Positions 17,564 to 25,466 of a stretch of DNA of 29,531 nucleotides are shown here, one piece after another. The translations under genes and the position numbers were made by a program. The notes beneath the pieces were generated by a model that saw only the letters and a list, made by a program, of their open reading frames with translations, did not search any database and was not told where the DNA came from. Source of the stretch: a virus. The stretch covers positions 1 through 29,531 of IMG/VR virus record IMGVR_UViG_3300036770_006038, one strand, 5' to 3'. Every line of letters begins with the position of its first letter. Position 1 is the first letter of the stretch.

Positions 17564-18192
17564 CCATTTGTTCCCTGTGTTGGTTGTTGTTTTTCCAAAT
17601 AGTCCAGCAACTGATTCAGCTGGCTTTCGATGTCATTGCAGCGGGCGCCGTATTGAGTGACGTGCTGCAGGATGTCGGATTGTCGGACATTGCTGGGCTG
17701 CAGGCTGGGATCAATAGCGGGGGTGGTTTCGGCCGTTCCCGCAACTCCACTGGGATATGCAATGGCGGGCAAATTGGGGGAACTAAGGGTAATGGCCTGG
17801 TTGTACACGCGGACAAAACCATTGGTATACACGCAATGAGGTAACGGCTCAGGCACCGCTTTGCCAGGCGGGATCCAAGTGCTGGTGACATATTTAATTT
17901 CTCCCTGCAGCTGTTTTAGCTGCTTATCGGTTGCTGCTTTTTGCTGGCGTAAAGTGGCTACTGCGTCGTCGGCATCTTTGAGCTGCTTCTGCACGGTGGC
18001 CAGTGACTGCTGGGTGGTAAGTAACAAGGCGGAATTGGTGTCGGCGACACATTGGGCTTTGGCTACGGTGATGCCGTCGGATTTGGCAGTGTCCAGTTGC
18101 TGGTTATATTCGCGTAGGAAAGCCAGCAGTATTGCCAGGACTACAAAACCTGCGGCTGCGCCGAGTACCCACTTGGGTTGGTTAGAAGGCAT
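17560..18192 (-). CDS. Rz-like inner membrane spanin
   Basis: 210 residues from the ATG at 18192, overlapping the lytic enzyme gene by 11 nt; the larger open frame to 18372 is internal to that gene. It has one N-terminal membrane helix (~8-25, VLGAAAGFVVLAILLAFL) and a periplasmic coiled coil rich in Gln/Lys/Asp (~60-115). This is the plan of an i-spanin, which together with Rz1 fuses inner and outer membranes at the last step of lysis. The Rz1 gene is embedded in another frame, which supports the call. Confidence 0.85.
   Translation of the reverse strand: MPSNQPKWVLGAAAGFVVLAILLAFLREYNQQLDTAKSDGITVAKAQCVADTNSALLLTTQQSLATVQKQLKDADDAVATLRQQKAATDKQLKQLQGEIKYVTSTWIPPGKAVPEPLPHCVYTNGFVRVYNQAITLSSPNLPAIAYPSGVAGTAETTPAIDPSLQPSNVRQSDILQHVTQYGARCNDIESQLNQLLDYLEKQQPTQGTNG
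17616..17891 (-). CDS. Rz1-like outer membrane lipoprotein spanin, embedded in Rz
   Basis: 91 residues in a different frame wholly inside the Rz-like gene. The N-terminus has basic residues (KRCLSRY), a short hydrophobic run and a lipobox ending LSAC, giving lipidation at Cys29. The mature part is very Pro-rich (PLPLVPPICPP, RPKPPPLLIP), the hallmark of Rz1. GGGAG lies 9 nt before the ATG at 17891. Embedded Rz1 genes are known from lambda. The C-terminal ~30 residues are less typical. Confidence 0.85.
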   Translation of the reverse strand: MSPALGSRLAKRCLSRYLIACIPMVLSACTTRPLPLVPPICPPLHIPVELRERPKPPPLLIPACSPAMSDNPTSCSTSLNTAPAAMTSKAS

Positions 18193-18826
18193 AACACACC
18201 CCCAAACCCCAACCTTGGCTTGCATACAGTGATTGCCAGCGCTTAATGATGACCCGCGGATAATGCCGGTTCTCACTGAATGCGGCTTTTGAGCGGCCAG
18301 CATTAAACTGTTCGACTTGTTCAAACCAAATCGCGGGGTCAGCTCCGGCCGCAGCGGCAACCTGCTGGTCACGCTTTACCCAGGCTAAACCACCGTTGTA
18401 TGCGGACAATGTAAAGGCCCAGCGTTCGCAAGGGCTGGATGCATCGACCCGTTTATATAACCAGGCGTCAAACAAAACCATGGCCCGCAGCGCCCAAGCA
18501 GGATTAAACGGCTGCGCTGGTGTCAGGTCACGATTCACCTCTGTCATCCACAAGGCTGTGCGGGGCATGAACTGCGCCAGGCCTTCAGCGCCGGCTGGTG
18601 ACCGGGCATCAAAGCGCCAGCGGGATTCCTGATGCACTTGAGCAGCAAATAACGCAACCGGGGCATCCAGCCCCCAACTGTAATTGGCTGTGCGGACCAG
18701 CAGGCGTTGGTGCACTTTGGCTTCGCGGGGAACTTCCGAAGCGAATGCCGATGGCCAGCAGCAAGCCAACGCAACCAACAGCCCCAACACCGGCATGGCA
18801 AAACCACGTGTTTTGAATTTGCCCAT
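18182..18826 (-). CDS. Lytic transglycosylase endolysin (SLT type, Mu gp22-like)
   Basis: 214 residues. A signal or signal-arrest segment covers ~10-29 (cleavable after AFA). The SLT domain follows: QESRW with catalytic Glu67, GAEGLAQFMPRTA, and TLSAYNGGLAWV. It would cleave peptidoglycan between MurNAc and GlcNAc to form anhydro ends. The N-terminal export signal implies Sec-dependent release, perhaps held until the holin acts. The ATG at 18826 has a weak ribosome site; an in-frame ATG at 18796 exists but would remove the basic start of the signal. Confidence 0.92.
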   Translation of the reverse strand: MGKFKTRGFAMPVLGLLVALACCWPSAFASEVPREAKVHQRLLVRTANYSWGLDAPVALFAAQVHQESRWRFDARSPAGAEGLAQFMPRTALWMTEVNRDLTPAQPFNPAWALRAMVLFDAWLYKRVDASSPCERWAFTLSAYNGGLAWVKRDQQVAAAAGADPAIWFEQVEQFNAGRSKAAFSENRHYPRVIIKRWQSLYASQGWGLGVCYAF

Positions 18827-18828
18827 AG

Positions 18829-19113
18829 TTACAGCCCCAGAGTCAGGCCCAGCACACAGGCAATAACAACCAGGGCGCGCCTGAGCATTGCAAGGCCGCG
18901 GGGGATTAAATCCTCGCCTGATTCCAAATAGGAATGGGGACGGTCATAGGGGAATAGAGCGCGGTCAATCCAGTAACCAACCACTGAACCCGTGGTTACC
19001 ATAGACAATTTGTACAAGATAACAGGCAGTTCTTTCGGGCTGATAAAGCTGACGAAAACCAGAAGCAAGATGCTGATCAGCATCCAGGTAAAACAGCGGG
19101 GTAACAGTTGCAT
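18829..19113 (-). CDS. Holin (Mu-type)
   Basis: 94 residues with three hydrophobic segments at about 8-25, 33-49 and 76-94. The central LPVILYKLSMVTTGSVVGYWIDRALFPYDRP run is typical of the holin family found first in Mu-like lysis cassettes. It would form the inner membrane lesion that triggers lysis. GAGG stands 8 nt before the ATG at 19113. It is the first gene of the late operon, directly after the long non-coding gap. Confidence 0.85.
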   Translation of the reverse strand: MQLLPRCFTWMLISILLLVFVSFISPKELPVILYKLSMVTTGSVVGYWIDRALFPYDRPHSYLESGEDLIPRGLAMLRRALVVIACVLGLTLGL

Positions 19114-19184
19114 TTTGCATCCTCAGAGGTGATGGAAAGATCACTACCGAAGATGCCTTTTATTTGGCTTTTAGTAATTTGAAC

Positions 19185-19274
19185 GGGGGCAAAATATCTC
19201 GCCGCTTTAAGCTACTAAGATGCGGTTCAGGCTGCCGCTGGAGACAACGGAAGTTCGCATGCAGACCTGCCCCC
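19185..19274 (-). ncRNA. Candidate structured RNA in the gap before the holin gene
   Basis: The gap between holin and the Cys-rich protein (19114-19296) contains a 90-nt foldable block. A GGGGGCA/TGCCCCC closing pair spans 19274-19268 and 19191-19185. Inside are a stem CAGG-CTGC / GCAG-CCTG with one bulged base (19269-19261 with 19235-19228), a nested hairpin CCGTT/AGCGG (19250-19246 with 19239-19235), and a CCGC/GCGG arm (19225-19222 with 19205-19202). The nested hairpin pairs through U·G only on the minus strand, so I assign that strand. It could be a late-operon leader or small RNA. No family is recognised. Confidence 0.42.
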
Positions 19275-19296
19275 GCGCGAGGGTAAGAGCGCATTA

Positions 19297-19815
19297 TTAA
19301 AAAGCACTGAAGTCCCTTCGCTGACCTGTCGTCATGACCGAGAACTTATCATGATCATCAGGGTGACGAAACTTCACACTGGAGCTGCACGCATGACAAC
19401 AAAAGACCCGTTCGACACCAATGTAACCATTCGATTGCAAGATCGACTTGACGTTATCCTTATAGCAATTTGCACAAAGGTAATGGACTGGTTCGCCCGG
19501 CCGCTGATGAGCTTGGGCGTTACGATAGACAAAAATGCCAGACGAAAGCTCACAAAGTTCGTAGCGCTTCTTTTCTTCGCCCCAGGCGATAAGTTGTTTG
19601 TTTTCTGCTGCGAGCGTATTCAGAGTGCTTTGGACCGACGCCAACGCAGACTGGAGCAATATCACATCGTGTTGCACCGAAATAATACTGTTAAATAGCT
19701 CCATTGCTTGCTGCCTGGTTTGAATGTTTTCTTGCAGATCAGCTAATTCCTTTACGCCCTTGGCAACAGTTTTAATCGTTTCAATGGCACCACTTAGTGT
19801 AGGGAATTCCATCAT
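19297..19815 (-). CDS. Coiled-coil protein with Cys-rich zinc-ribbon-like end
   Basis: 172 residues in the repressor transcript. Residues ~1-80 are predicted long helices (KELADLQENIQTRQQAMELF, then a second heptad-like stretch). The second half has CANC and CHAC pairs about 25 residues apart, likely a zinc ribbon. Similar proteins occur as orphan genes in prophages, but I know no function. The ATG overlaps the upstream stop. Being co-transcribed with the repressor it is probably expressed in the lysogen, so an exclusion, defence or regulatory role is possible but not shown. Confidence 0.75.
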   Translation of the reverse strand: MMEFPTLSGAIETIKTVAKGVKELADLQENIQTRQQAMELFNSIISVQHDVILLQSALASVQSTLNTLAAENKQLIAWGEEKKRYELCELSSGIFVYRNAQAHQRPGEPVHYLCANCYKDNVKSILQSNGYIGVERVFCCHACSSSVKFRHPDDHDKFSVMTTGQRRDFSAF

Positions 19816-20123
19816 TCCTTCTCACTTGTTGTCGAAGTTCTTAAGGTGTTTTGGGCAATAGTCCTGATGTTCGAATTGATCGCAGCAAGCACTTGGCAAA
19901 ATGCCATAAAAATCAGGCCTGAGAAGATAATACCGATACCCCAATTAATCATTACTTGGTTTGGCTCAGAACCATAATCTCCGCGATCAGCAGACCCCGA
20001 TACAATAAAATTCAATCCGCCAAGAATACTGACCACCAGATAAATCCATGCGACCATTTTTAAAAATTCACTTGAACCTTCGCCTGGCAAATCTATTTGT
20101 TTTTTTTCGATTGGTTCTGACAT
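19812..20123 (-). CDS. Small two-helix membrane protein in the repressor operon
   Basis: 103 residues with two membrane helices at about 23-42 (MVAWIYLVVSILGGLNFIVSG) and 60-82 (GIGIIFSGLIFMAFCQVLAAI), separated by a charged loop. The N- and C-terminal tails are polar, both probably cytoplasmic. AAGGAATC precedes the ATG at 20123, and the gene follows the repressor after 12 nt. No family is recognised. A two-TM protein co-expressed with a prophage repressor fits superinfection exclusion or lysogenic conversion, inferred from context alone. Confidence 0.75.
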   Translation of the reverse strand: MSEPIEKKQIDLPGEGSSEFLKMVAWIYLVVSILGGLNFIVSGSADRGDYGSEPNQVMINWGIGIIFSGLIFMAFCQVLAAINSNIRTIAQNTLRTSTTSEKE

Positions 20124-20135
20124 TTTTGATTCCTT

Positions 20136-20591
20136 TTACTCGTCGCCACTTACTTTTTGAGTGGTTGCCTGTTGCGCGAACGCAGCGCTCGTTGTGCTGA
20201 TAGCCCTTTTCCCTTCAGGCAGGCTATTGCGGTAGTTGTCCAGCAGCGCTGCTTCATCGGGTTTTAAGATGCTTTGCGAGACGATCGATTCCTGAACGGC
20301 TAAAGCATCTTCACGATTGCCGGTGATAGCCTCGACCGCCATACCAGCCTCTGTTGCTGTTTTAACAGCAGCCAAAGCCAGATGGACTTTTGTTCGAGTT
20401 CCCGTGACAAGATAAAGAATATCTACGCCATGGTTGGCAATTGCGGAGATGTATGCCGAATCAGGATTCCTCTCGCCTTTTTCATAGTTCAATTGAGCTT
20501 GTTTTTTAACTCCGCCCAACGCTCCGAAATCGGTCTGGTTAAACCCCAAACGTTCCCTTTCTTCTTTTAATCGATCACCAAAGGTACTCAT
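20136..20591 (-). CDS. XRE-family phage repressor
   Basis: 151 residues from the ATG at 20591; the frame opens to a TTG at 20621, which lies inside the operator. Residues ~4-65 are a helix-turn-helix (FGDRLKEERERLGFNQTDFG, GGVKKQAQLNYEKGERNPDS). The rest is helical with no LexA-type Ser-Lys peptidase, so induction is unlikely to be by self-cleavage. It faces Ner across a palindromic operator. Another copy of the half-site overlaps its own start region (20584-20590), suggesting autoregulation. Confidence 0.87.
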   Translation of the reverse strand: MSTFGDRLKEERERLGFNQTDFGALGGVKKQAQLNYEKGERNPDSAYISAIANHGVDILYLVTGTRTKVHLALAAVKTATEAGMAVEAITGNREDALAVQESIVSQSILKPDEAALLDNYRNSLPEGKRAISTTSAAFAQQATTQKVSGDE

Positions 20592-20605
20592 TTGTAAAAT
20601 TCCAT

Positions 20606-20638
20606 TTGACAAGGTACTCAATTGAGTACTATCTTATC
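20606..20638. promoter_or_regulatory. Divergent early/repressor promoters with central operator
   Basis: Plus strand: TTGACA (20606-20611), 18 bp, then TATCTT (20630-20635), driving ner and the transposition genes. Between them is the perfect 16-bp palindrome 20614-20629 (GTACTCAATTGAGTAC). A further half-site GTACTCA is at 20584-20590. Minus strand: TTGCGG (20661-20656), 17 bp, GATAAG (20638-20633), a weaker candidate for the repressor. The two -10 elements overlap, so binding at the palindrome should block the early promoter directly. Confidence 0.8.
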
Positions 20639-20703
20639 ACCTAAAGCAGCGCCAACCGCAATAAGTATTAAATAACGCAATCATTATCGGAGGATAGCAG
20701 AAC

Positions 20704-20955
20704 ATGCACCCGGAAGAAATCAAAGCCGCATTGCGCATCAAAGGCTTTACCCAAGCCGTTTTAGCCGACGAGCTGGGTGTAGCGTCGTCATCCATCCATC
20801 AGGCCATTACCGGCTATATCCGCAGTGATCGCATTCAAAAGCGCATCAGCGAAATTATTGGCAAACCAGTGAAGGCGATCTGGCCTGATCAGGTGCGGTT
20901 ACGCCGCAGCAAAGCAGAAATGGCAGAGCAACGTTCAAGAGGGGCTGCAGCATGA
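20704..20955 (+). CDS. ner: Ner-like early transcriptional regulator
   Basis: 83 residues. MHPEEIKAALRIKGFTQAVLADELGVASSSIHQAITGY and IGKPVKAIWPDQVRLRR are the Ner/Nlp family pattern, a single helix-turn-helix domain that turns down early and repressor transcription. GGAGG lies about 7 nt upstream of the ATG at 20704. It is the first gene rightward of the operator, as in Mu. It overlaps the next gene by 4 nt. Confidence 0.92.
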   Translation: MHPEEIKAALRIKGFTQAVLADELGVASSSIHQAITGYIRSDRIQKRISEIIGKPVKAIWPDQVRLRRSKAEMAEQRSRGAAA

Positions 20956-21260
20956 GTGATCAAACCCGGATCATCAGCAGCGCCCTGACGGTACTGAACG
21001 TGATGAAAGCCCTGAAGGGCCACAGCCTGGCGGGCCTGAGCAATGGGGAGCTGGCCAAGGCGCTGAATGAAAAGCCACCAACGATCAATCGCTGCCTTAA
21101 TACCCTGATTGAAGCTGGCATTGCTACCAAGCTGGACACCGGTCGGTTTGCGCTCGGCGTTGGCATGCTGCAGATAGCACAGGCCCATGCCAATGAAATG
21201 AACCGTGCCAGTAATCGAATTCATGAACTGACTCAGCGCGTCAACGCTGGCAGCCTGTAA
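20952..21260 (+). CDS. IclR-type winged-helix protein
   Basis: 102 residues. The sequence IISSALTVLNVMKALKGHSLAGLSNGELAKALNEKPPTINRCLNTLIEAGIATKLDTGRFALG has the winged helix of IclR regulators without their effector-binding domain. Such truncated proteins occur next to ner in several Mu-like phages. It probably binds DNA and tunes early transcription or transposition. Start ATG at 20952 overlaps the ner stop (ATGA). Confidence 0.83.
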   Translation: MSDQTRIISSALTVLNVMKALKGHSLAGLSNGELAKALNEKPPTINRCLNTLIEAGIATKLDTGRFALGVGMLQIAQAHANEMNRASNRIHELTQRVNAGSL

Positions 21261-21276
21261 GTAAGAGGAAAAAACG

Positions 21277-22263
21277 ATGGTGCAGCAAGTAGGAACTCAA
21301 GAAGAACAACTGGACATGGAACTGGATACAGGAAAAGTACTAAGCCTGCAAAACACAGCGGCACTGCTGGCACAGCAGAACGAAGAGCGAGACCTGGCGA
21401 ACCAAATTTTAGGCCAAGTGCAAATGGCTAACGCCTTAGCAAAATTCTCCGACGTCGTAAGTTTAACAAAACTCAAATATATCAAAGAAACCAAGCTGTA
21501 TCGGGCTTTGAAGGGCAAAAAGGGGTATGCGCCGGACGGTACAGAAATCTCCGACGTCGGAACTTTTGAAGGATTCTGCCAGGCGCTGGGGATGTCGTAC
21601 AGCAAAGTCAACGAAGACTTGGTCAACTTGGAAAGTTTCGGCGAAGCGGCACTGAACAATTTGACCGCTATGGGCATTGGTTATCGCGAAATGCGCCAGT
21701 ACCGCAAACTGCCGGAAGACCAGAAACAAGCCCTGATTGAAGTCGCCAAAGCCGGTGACAAAGAAGGCTTTGTCGAACTGGCCGAAGAAATTATCAGCAA
21801 GCACAGCAAGGAAAAAGAACAGCTCAAAGCTGAACGCGATGAAGCTATTGCGGATTACGACGCCCAAGGCGAGCTACTGAGTAAAACCCGTACCGAACTA
21901 GACCGCACCAAACTGGATTTGGAAAAGGCCCGGCGACGCATTGAGATGCAAACACCAGATGAAGCCGAGTTGCAACTGCGCACCGAAGCATCAGCGACTG
22001 TTGTGGAACTGGACAGCCTGATTAAAACCAAACTGCAAGCCGCGGCGCTGGCGTTGGTTGAGCATGGTGAAAAAACAGTGACGGACCAGCGCTCATATTT
22101 GGCCAACATGGTGACTTACATTGAGCGGCAGTTGGCGCTGTTTAAAGAGCAACACGCGCTGGATGACATTTATACCGGCACAGAACCCGACTGGATGTCG
22201 CCAGAAGCCTTGGCTGAGGCTGAAGCATTGGTGGCCTTACAAAAAGCCCAGCGGGAGCAGTAA
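21277..22263 (+). CDS. Coiled-coil phage protein upstream of transposase
   Basis: 328 residues. Residues ~45-165 form a helical region (FSDVVSLTKLKYIKETKLYRALKG, GTFEGFCQALGMSYSKVNEDL) that looks like a DNA-binding or DUF3102-like fold. Residues ~175-235 are a strong coiled coil (KEKEQLKAERDEAIADYDAQ, then further heptads), and the end is acidic. I do not recognise a named family. It sits directly before transposase in one operon (2-nt gap), as similar proteins do in related phages, so a part in transposition or its control is likely. AGAGG precedes the ATG. Confidence 0.8.
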   Translation: MVQQVGTQEEQLDMELDTGKVLSLQNTAALLAQQNEERDLANQILGQVQMANALAKFSDVVSLTKLKYIKETKLYRALKGKKGYAPDGTEISDVGTFEGFCQALGMSYSKVNEDLVNLESFGEAALNNLTAMGIGYREMRQYRKLPEDQKQALIEVAKAGDKEGFVELAEEIISKHSKEKEQLKAERDEAIADYDAQGELLSKTRTELDRTKLDLEKARRRIEMQTPDEAELQLRTEASATVVELDSLIKTKLQAAALALVEHGEKTVTDQRSYLANMVTYIERQLALFKEQHALDDIYTGTEPDWMSPEALAEAEALVALQKAQREQ

Positions 22264-22265
22264 CC

Positions 22266-24029
22266 ATGAGCCCGGTTGTCGTGGAGCGCATTGCCGCGCT
22301 GGCCAGAGCAGTTCGCCTGGCTGGCCACGGCCAAAAACAGCCCTTGGTGCAAGCAGCGGCGATGGAGCTGAATTTGTCAACACAGACCATTTACCGCCAT
22401 TTGGACAAGTTAACAGTGAAGGCTGAGCCTCGCAAACGCCGGGCGGATGCCGGCCAGCACAGCCTGACCCGCGAAGAAGCACTGGTGATTTCAGGGGTGA
22501 TCATGGAAACGGATCGTCGGCACGGCAAGCTTTTGTACAGCCTGACCGATGTGGTGGCGCACTTACGCCAGAACGGGCTGATTCGGGCTGAGCGCATCGA
22601 TACAAATACCGGTGAAGTGACACTGCTCAGTGATGACGCCATTGCCCGTGCCATGCGCTTTTACGGCGTACACCCAGGCCAGTTAATGCAGCCGGATCCG
22701 CATGTGGAAATGGCCAGTTTGCATCCGAACCATGTGTGGCAAATCGATGCCAGCTTGTGCGTGTTGTATTACCTCAAACCTGGCAAAGGGCCGAACGGCC
22801 TGCATGTGATGGACCAAAAAGAGTTTTACAAAAACAAGCCAGCCAACGTCGCACGCGTGATGGCTGACCGGGTCTGGTCGTATGAAATTACTGACCATGC
22901 CAGCGGCTGGATTTACGTGGAATACGTGATGGGCGCTGAAAGCGGTGAAAACCTGTGCAGCGTGCTGATCAATGCCATGCAGGAACGCGGCGGTGCCGAC
23001 CTAATGCACGGTGTGCCGAAGATTTTGTATATGGACCCCGGCAGCGCCAACACCAGTTACATGACTAAAAACCTGTGTCGCGCCCTGGGCATAAAGGCCA
23101 TCGCCCACGAAGCCGGTAACGCGCAAGCGACAGGTCAGGTAGAGAACGCCCGGAACATTATTGAACGGAAGTTTGAAAGCGGCCTGCGCTTTCGGCCAGT
23201 CGCAGATTTGGCAGCACTAAATGCGTTGGCCGCTCAATGGCGTGGCGTGTTTAACGCCAAGGCCGAACATAGCCGCACCAAAGAAAGCCGGACGACTGTG
23301 TGGTTGAAGATTAATGAAGCGCAGCTCATTAAAGCGCCGCCGCTGGAGGTTTGCCGCGAGCTGGCCGTGTCGGCACCGGTAGAGCGCAAAGTCACACCAA
23401 AGCTGCGCGTCAATTTTGGTGGAGTGGAATATGACGTCAGCCAAGTTCCGGGTTTGTTGGTTGGCCAGCAAGTGTTGATCACGCGCAATCCTTGGCGCTC
23501 GGAAGCGGCGCAACTGGTTAGCCAGGATATTGACGGACGCGAGGTGTATCACGTGATCCCGCAAGTCATTAAAGGCGAGTTTGGGTTCTCTGTGGGGGCG
23601 CAGGTTTTTGGCGAAGGGTTCAGCCAACATGCAGCCACGCCAGCGCAGCAAACCAAAGCTGAGATTGAGCGGCTAATGACCGGCACCAGCACAGCGACTG
23701 AAGCCGAAGCGGCCCGCAAGGCCAAACAGTTGCCATTGGGTGGCAAGTTCAACCCTTATAAAGCGCTGGAAGATGCCGAACTGCCAACATTTATGCCGCG
23801 CCGCGGTACCGCGCACAACCTGCAGGCGCCACAAGTGGAACACCTGCAGCTCAGCACGGTTGAGCTGGCAATGCGCCTGCACAAGGTGATGGGGTCCAGC
23901 TGGACGCCTGAGCATTTTGCCTGGCTGCAACAACGTTATCCGGAAGGAACCACCGAAGATCAGCTGGATGCTATCGCCCAACAACTGACTAAACCTGTGG
24001 CCAAGCTGCGGGTTGTGGGGAACGAATAA
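22266..24029 (+). CDS. DDE transposase (MuA/TnsB-like)
   Basis: 587 residues. An N-terminal helix-turn-helix (LSTQTIYRHLDKL, about 37-50) and further DNA-binding segments precede an RNase H-fold integrase core with Asp161 (VWQIDASL), Asp257 (YMDPGS) and Glu293 (GQVENARNIIE). A beta-barrel (~365-430) and a C-terminal region that would contact the ATPase follow. It cuts and joins phage ends during replication and integration. GGAG lies before the ATG at 22266. It is shorter than MuA (663 residues) and closer to the B3/TnsB branch by eye. The stop overlaps the ATPase start (TAATG). Confidence 0.95.
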   Translation: MSPVVVERIAALARAVRLAGHGQKQPLVQAAAMELNLSTQTIYRHLDKLTVKAEPRKRRADAGQHSLTREEALVISGVIMETDRRHGKLLYSLTDVVAHLRQNGLIRAERIDTNTGEVTLLSDDAIARAMRFYGVHPGQLMQPDPHVEMASLHPNHVWQIDASLCVLYYLKPGKGPNGLHVMDQKEFYKNKPANVARVMADRVWSYEITDHASGWIYVEYVMGAESGENLCSVLINAMQERGGADLMHGVPKILYMDPGSANTSYMTKNLCRALGIKAIAHEAGNAQATGQVENARNIIERKFESGLRFRPVADLAALNALAAQWRGVFNAKAEHSRTKESRTTVWLKINEAQLIKAPPLEVCRELAVSAPVERKVTPKLRVNFGGVEYDVSQVPGLLVGQQVLITRNPWRSEAAQLVSQDIDGREVYHVIPQVIKGEFGFSVGAQVFGEGFSQHAATPAQQTKAEIERLMTGTSTATEAEAARKAKQLPLGGKFNPYKALEDAELPTFMPRRGTAHNLQAPQVEHLQLSTVELAMRLHKVMGSSWTPEHFAWLQQRYPEGTTEDQLDAIAQQLTKPVAKLRVVGNE

Positions 24030-25177
24030 TGCTGAAGCTGAAACGAATTTTGCTGGACAACAAAGCCAGCCAAGCCGAGCTGGCCAGACACTTGGATTTA
24101 AGCCCGGCCGCCGTGGCGCAACTGATTAACCACCATCAGTTTCCACGCAGCATGGTTCAGGAAGAAATTAAAACAAGCATTACAACATGGCTGGTCAGCC
24201 TGGGAATTGCCCGGAACGACATTGACCAGGCATTTGAGGAAGAGACCGGAGCTGCTGCGAACAGCCCCGGCCAGTCAACGCAAACGTCCTTGGAGGACCA
24301 ACTAATGTTACTACGCAAACACCAATTAACGCCAGCTGCTAAAAAAGTCTTCAAATTGCCACGCAACCCGTTTGACGAAGTGCGCAGCAGCGATGAAGTG
24401 TTTTTAACCCAGGAGATCCGTTATGTGCGTGAAGCCATGCGGATGACGGCACGCCATGGAGGATTTATGGCAGTGGTCGGGGAATCAGGCTCAGGCAAAA
24501 GCACACTGCGCCGCGACCTGATTGAATGGATTAAAAACGAGAGCCAGCCGGTACTGGTGATTGAACCTTACGTGCTGGGAATGGAAGACAACGACACCCA
24601 AGGTAAAACCTTGAAAGCCGGCCATATTGCCGAAGCCATAATGGCCACGGTGGCACCGGGTGTTACACCCAAACGCAGCCCGGAGGCGCGGTTTCGCCAG
24701 GTGCACAATACGCTGAAGGAATCCTTCCGCGCTGGTAACCGCCACATCTTAATTATCGAAGAAGCGCATGGCCTGCCTGTCCCGACACTGAAACACCTGA
24801 AACGGTTTTTTGAACTGGAAGATGGCTTCAGCAAGCTGCTAGGCATCGTGCTGGTTGGCCAGAGCGAATTGGGCCAGAAGCTGGACGAACGTAACCCTGC
24901 AGTACGTGAAGTGGTTCAGCGCTGCGAGGTGGTCAATCTGTTGCCATTGGACAACGAACTGGAAGGCTACCTGAGCCACCGTTTCCGCCTGGTTGGTAAA
25001 CCGCTGCAGGAAGTCATGAACAGCAAAGCGATTGAAGCACTGCAGCACAAACTGACGGGCCAGAACTTCAGCGTGCTGTATCCGCTGGCTATTCACAACG
25101 TGCTGACCGCTGCAATGAACCATGCAGCTGTGATTGGCGCGCCACTGGTAACACCAGAACTGATTATGGGGGTGTGA
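24029..25177 (+). CDS. MuB/TnsC-like AAA+ transposition ATPase
   Basis: 382 residues. An N-terminal helix-turn-helix (NKASQAELARHLDLSPAAVA, 11-30) is followed by AAA+ motifs: Walker A GESGSGKST (151-159), Walker B ILIIEEAH (240-247), a sensor-type VLVGQSELG, and an arginine-bearing VREVVQRCEVV. It binds target DNA, activates the transposase and gives target immunity. This is an ExeA/TnsC-like layout, longer than Mu B (312). It overlaps the transposase by one base. Confidence 0.94.
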   Translation: MLKLKRILLDNKASQAELARHLDLSPAAVAQLINHHQFPRSMVQEEIKTSITTWLVSLGIARNDIDQAFEEETGAAANSPGQSTQTSLEDQLMLLRKHQLTPAAKKVFKLPRNPFDEVRSSDEVFLTQEIRYVREAMRMTARHGGFMAVVGESGSGKSTLRRDLIEWIKNESQPVLVIEPYVLGMEDNDTQGKTLKAGHIAEAIMATVAPGVTPKRSPEARFRQVHNTLKESFRAGNRHILIIEEAHGLPVPTLKHLKRFFELEDGFSKLLGIVLVGQSELGQKLDERNPAVREVVQRCEVVNLLPLDNELEGYLSHRFRLVGKPLQEVMNSKAIEALQHKLTGQNFSVLYPLAIHNVLTAAMNHAAVIGAPLVTPELIMGV

Positions 25178-25178
25178 A

Positions 25179-25466
25179 GTGAAAACACATAAACAGATTA
25201 TTCAAGAGTTAAGCGCCGCCCAGGTGGCAGTGCAGAAGTTGGGTGAATACGGCTTTAAGGTGCTGAGTGTAGCCATGGGCAACCTGCATCCAATCATCAC
25301 CATTCAGCCGCCAGTTCAGTCGCTGATTAATAAAAAGCTGCAAGACGCACAACCGATCAGCGTGCGTTGCCGCTCAAGCAATCCAGAACGCATTTATGCA
25401 GCCCGCTTTCACGATTGTATGGTGACCTGGGCCGCTGAGTTCTCAAACGTCAAGGGGGCAGCATGA
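25179..25466 (+). CDS. Small conserved phage protein after the ATPase
   Basis: 95 residues starting at GTG 25179, just after the ATPase stop, with a G-rich GGGGGTG site before it. It begins with a helix (HKQIIQELSAAQVAVQKLG), then beta-rich sequence (GFKVLSVAMGNLHPIITIQPP). No recognised family and no catalytic motif. It overlaps the next gene by 4 nt, so it belongs to the early operon. Similar short proteins are common in this position in Mu-like phages. Confidence 0.72.
   Translation: MKTHKQIIQELSAAQVAVQKLGEYGFKVLSVAMGNLHPIITIQPPVQSLINKKLQDAQPISVRCRSSNPERIYAARFHDCMVTWAAEFSNVKGAA

Noticed and set aside
19276-19300. GCGC inverted pair after the structured block, possible terminator
   Set aside because: Only 4 bp with a 10-nt loop and no T-run; not supportable.
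23217-23651. Minus-strand open frame of 144 codons
   Set aside because: It lies wholly inside the transposase gene, has no ribosome site and no sensible protein pattern; a shadow of coding sequence.
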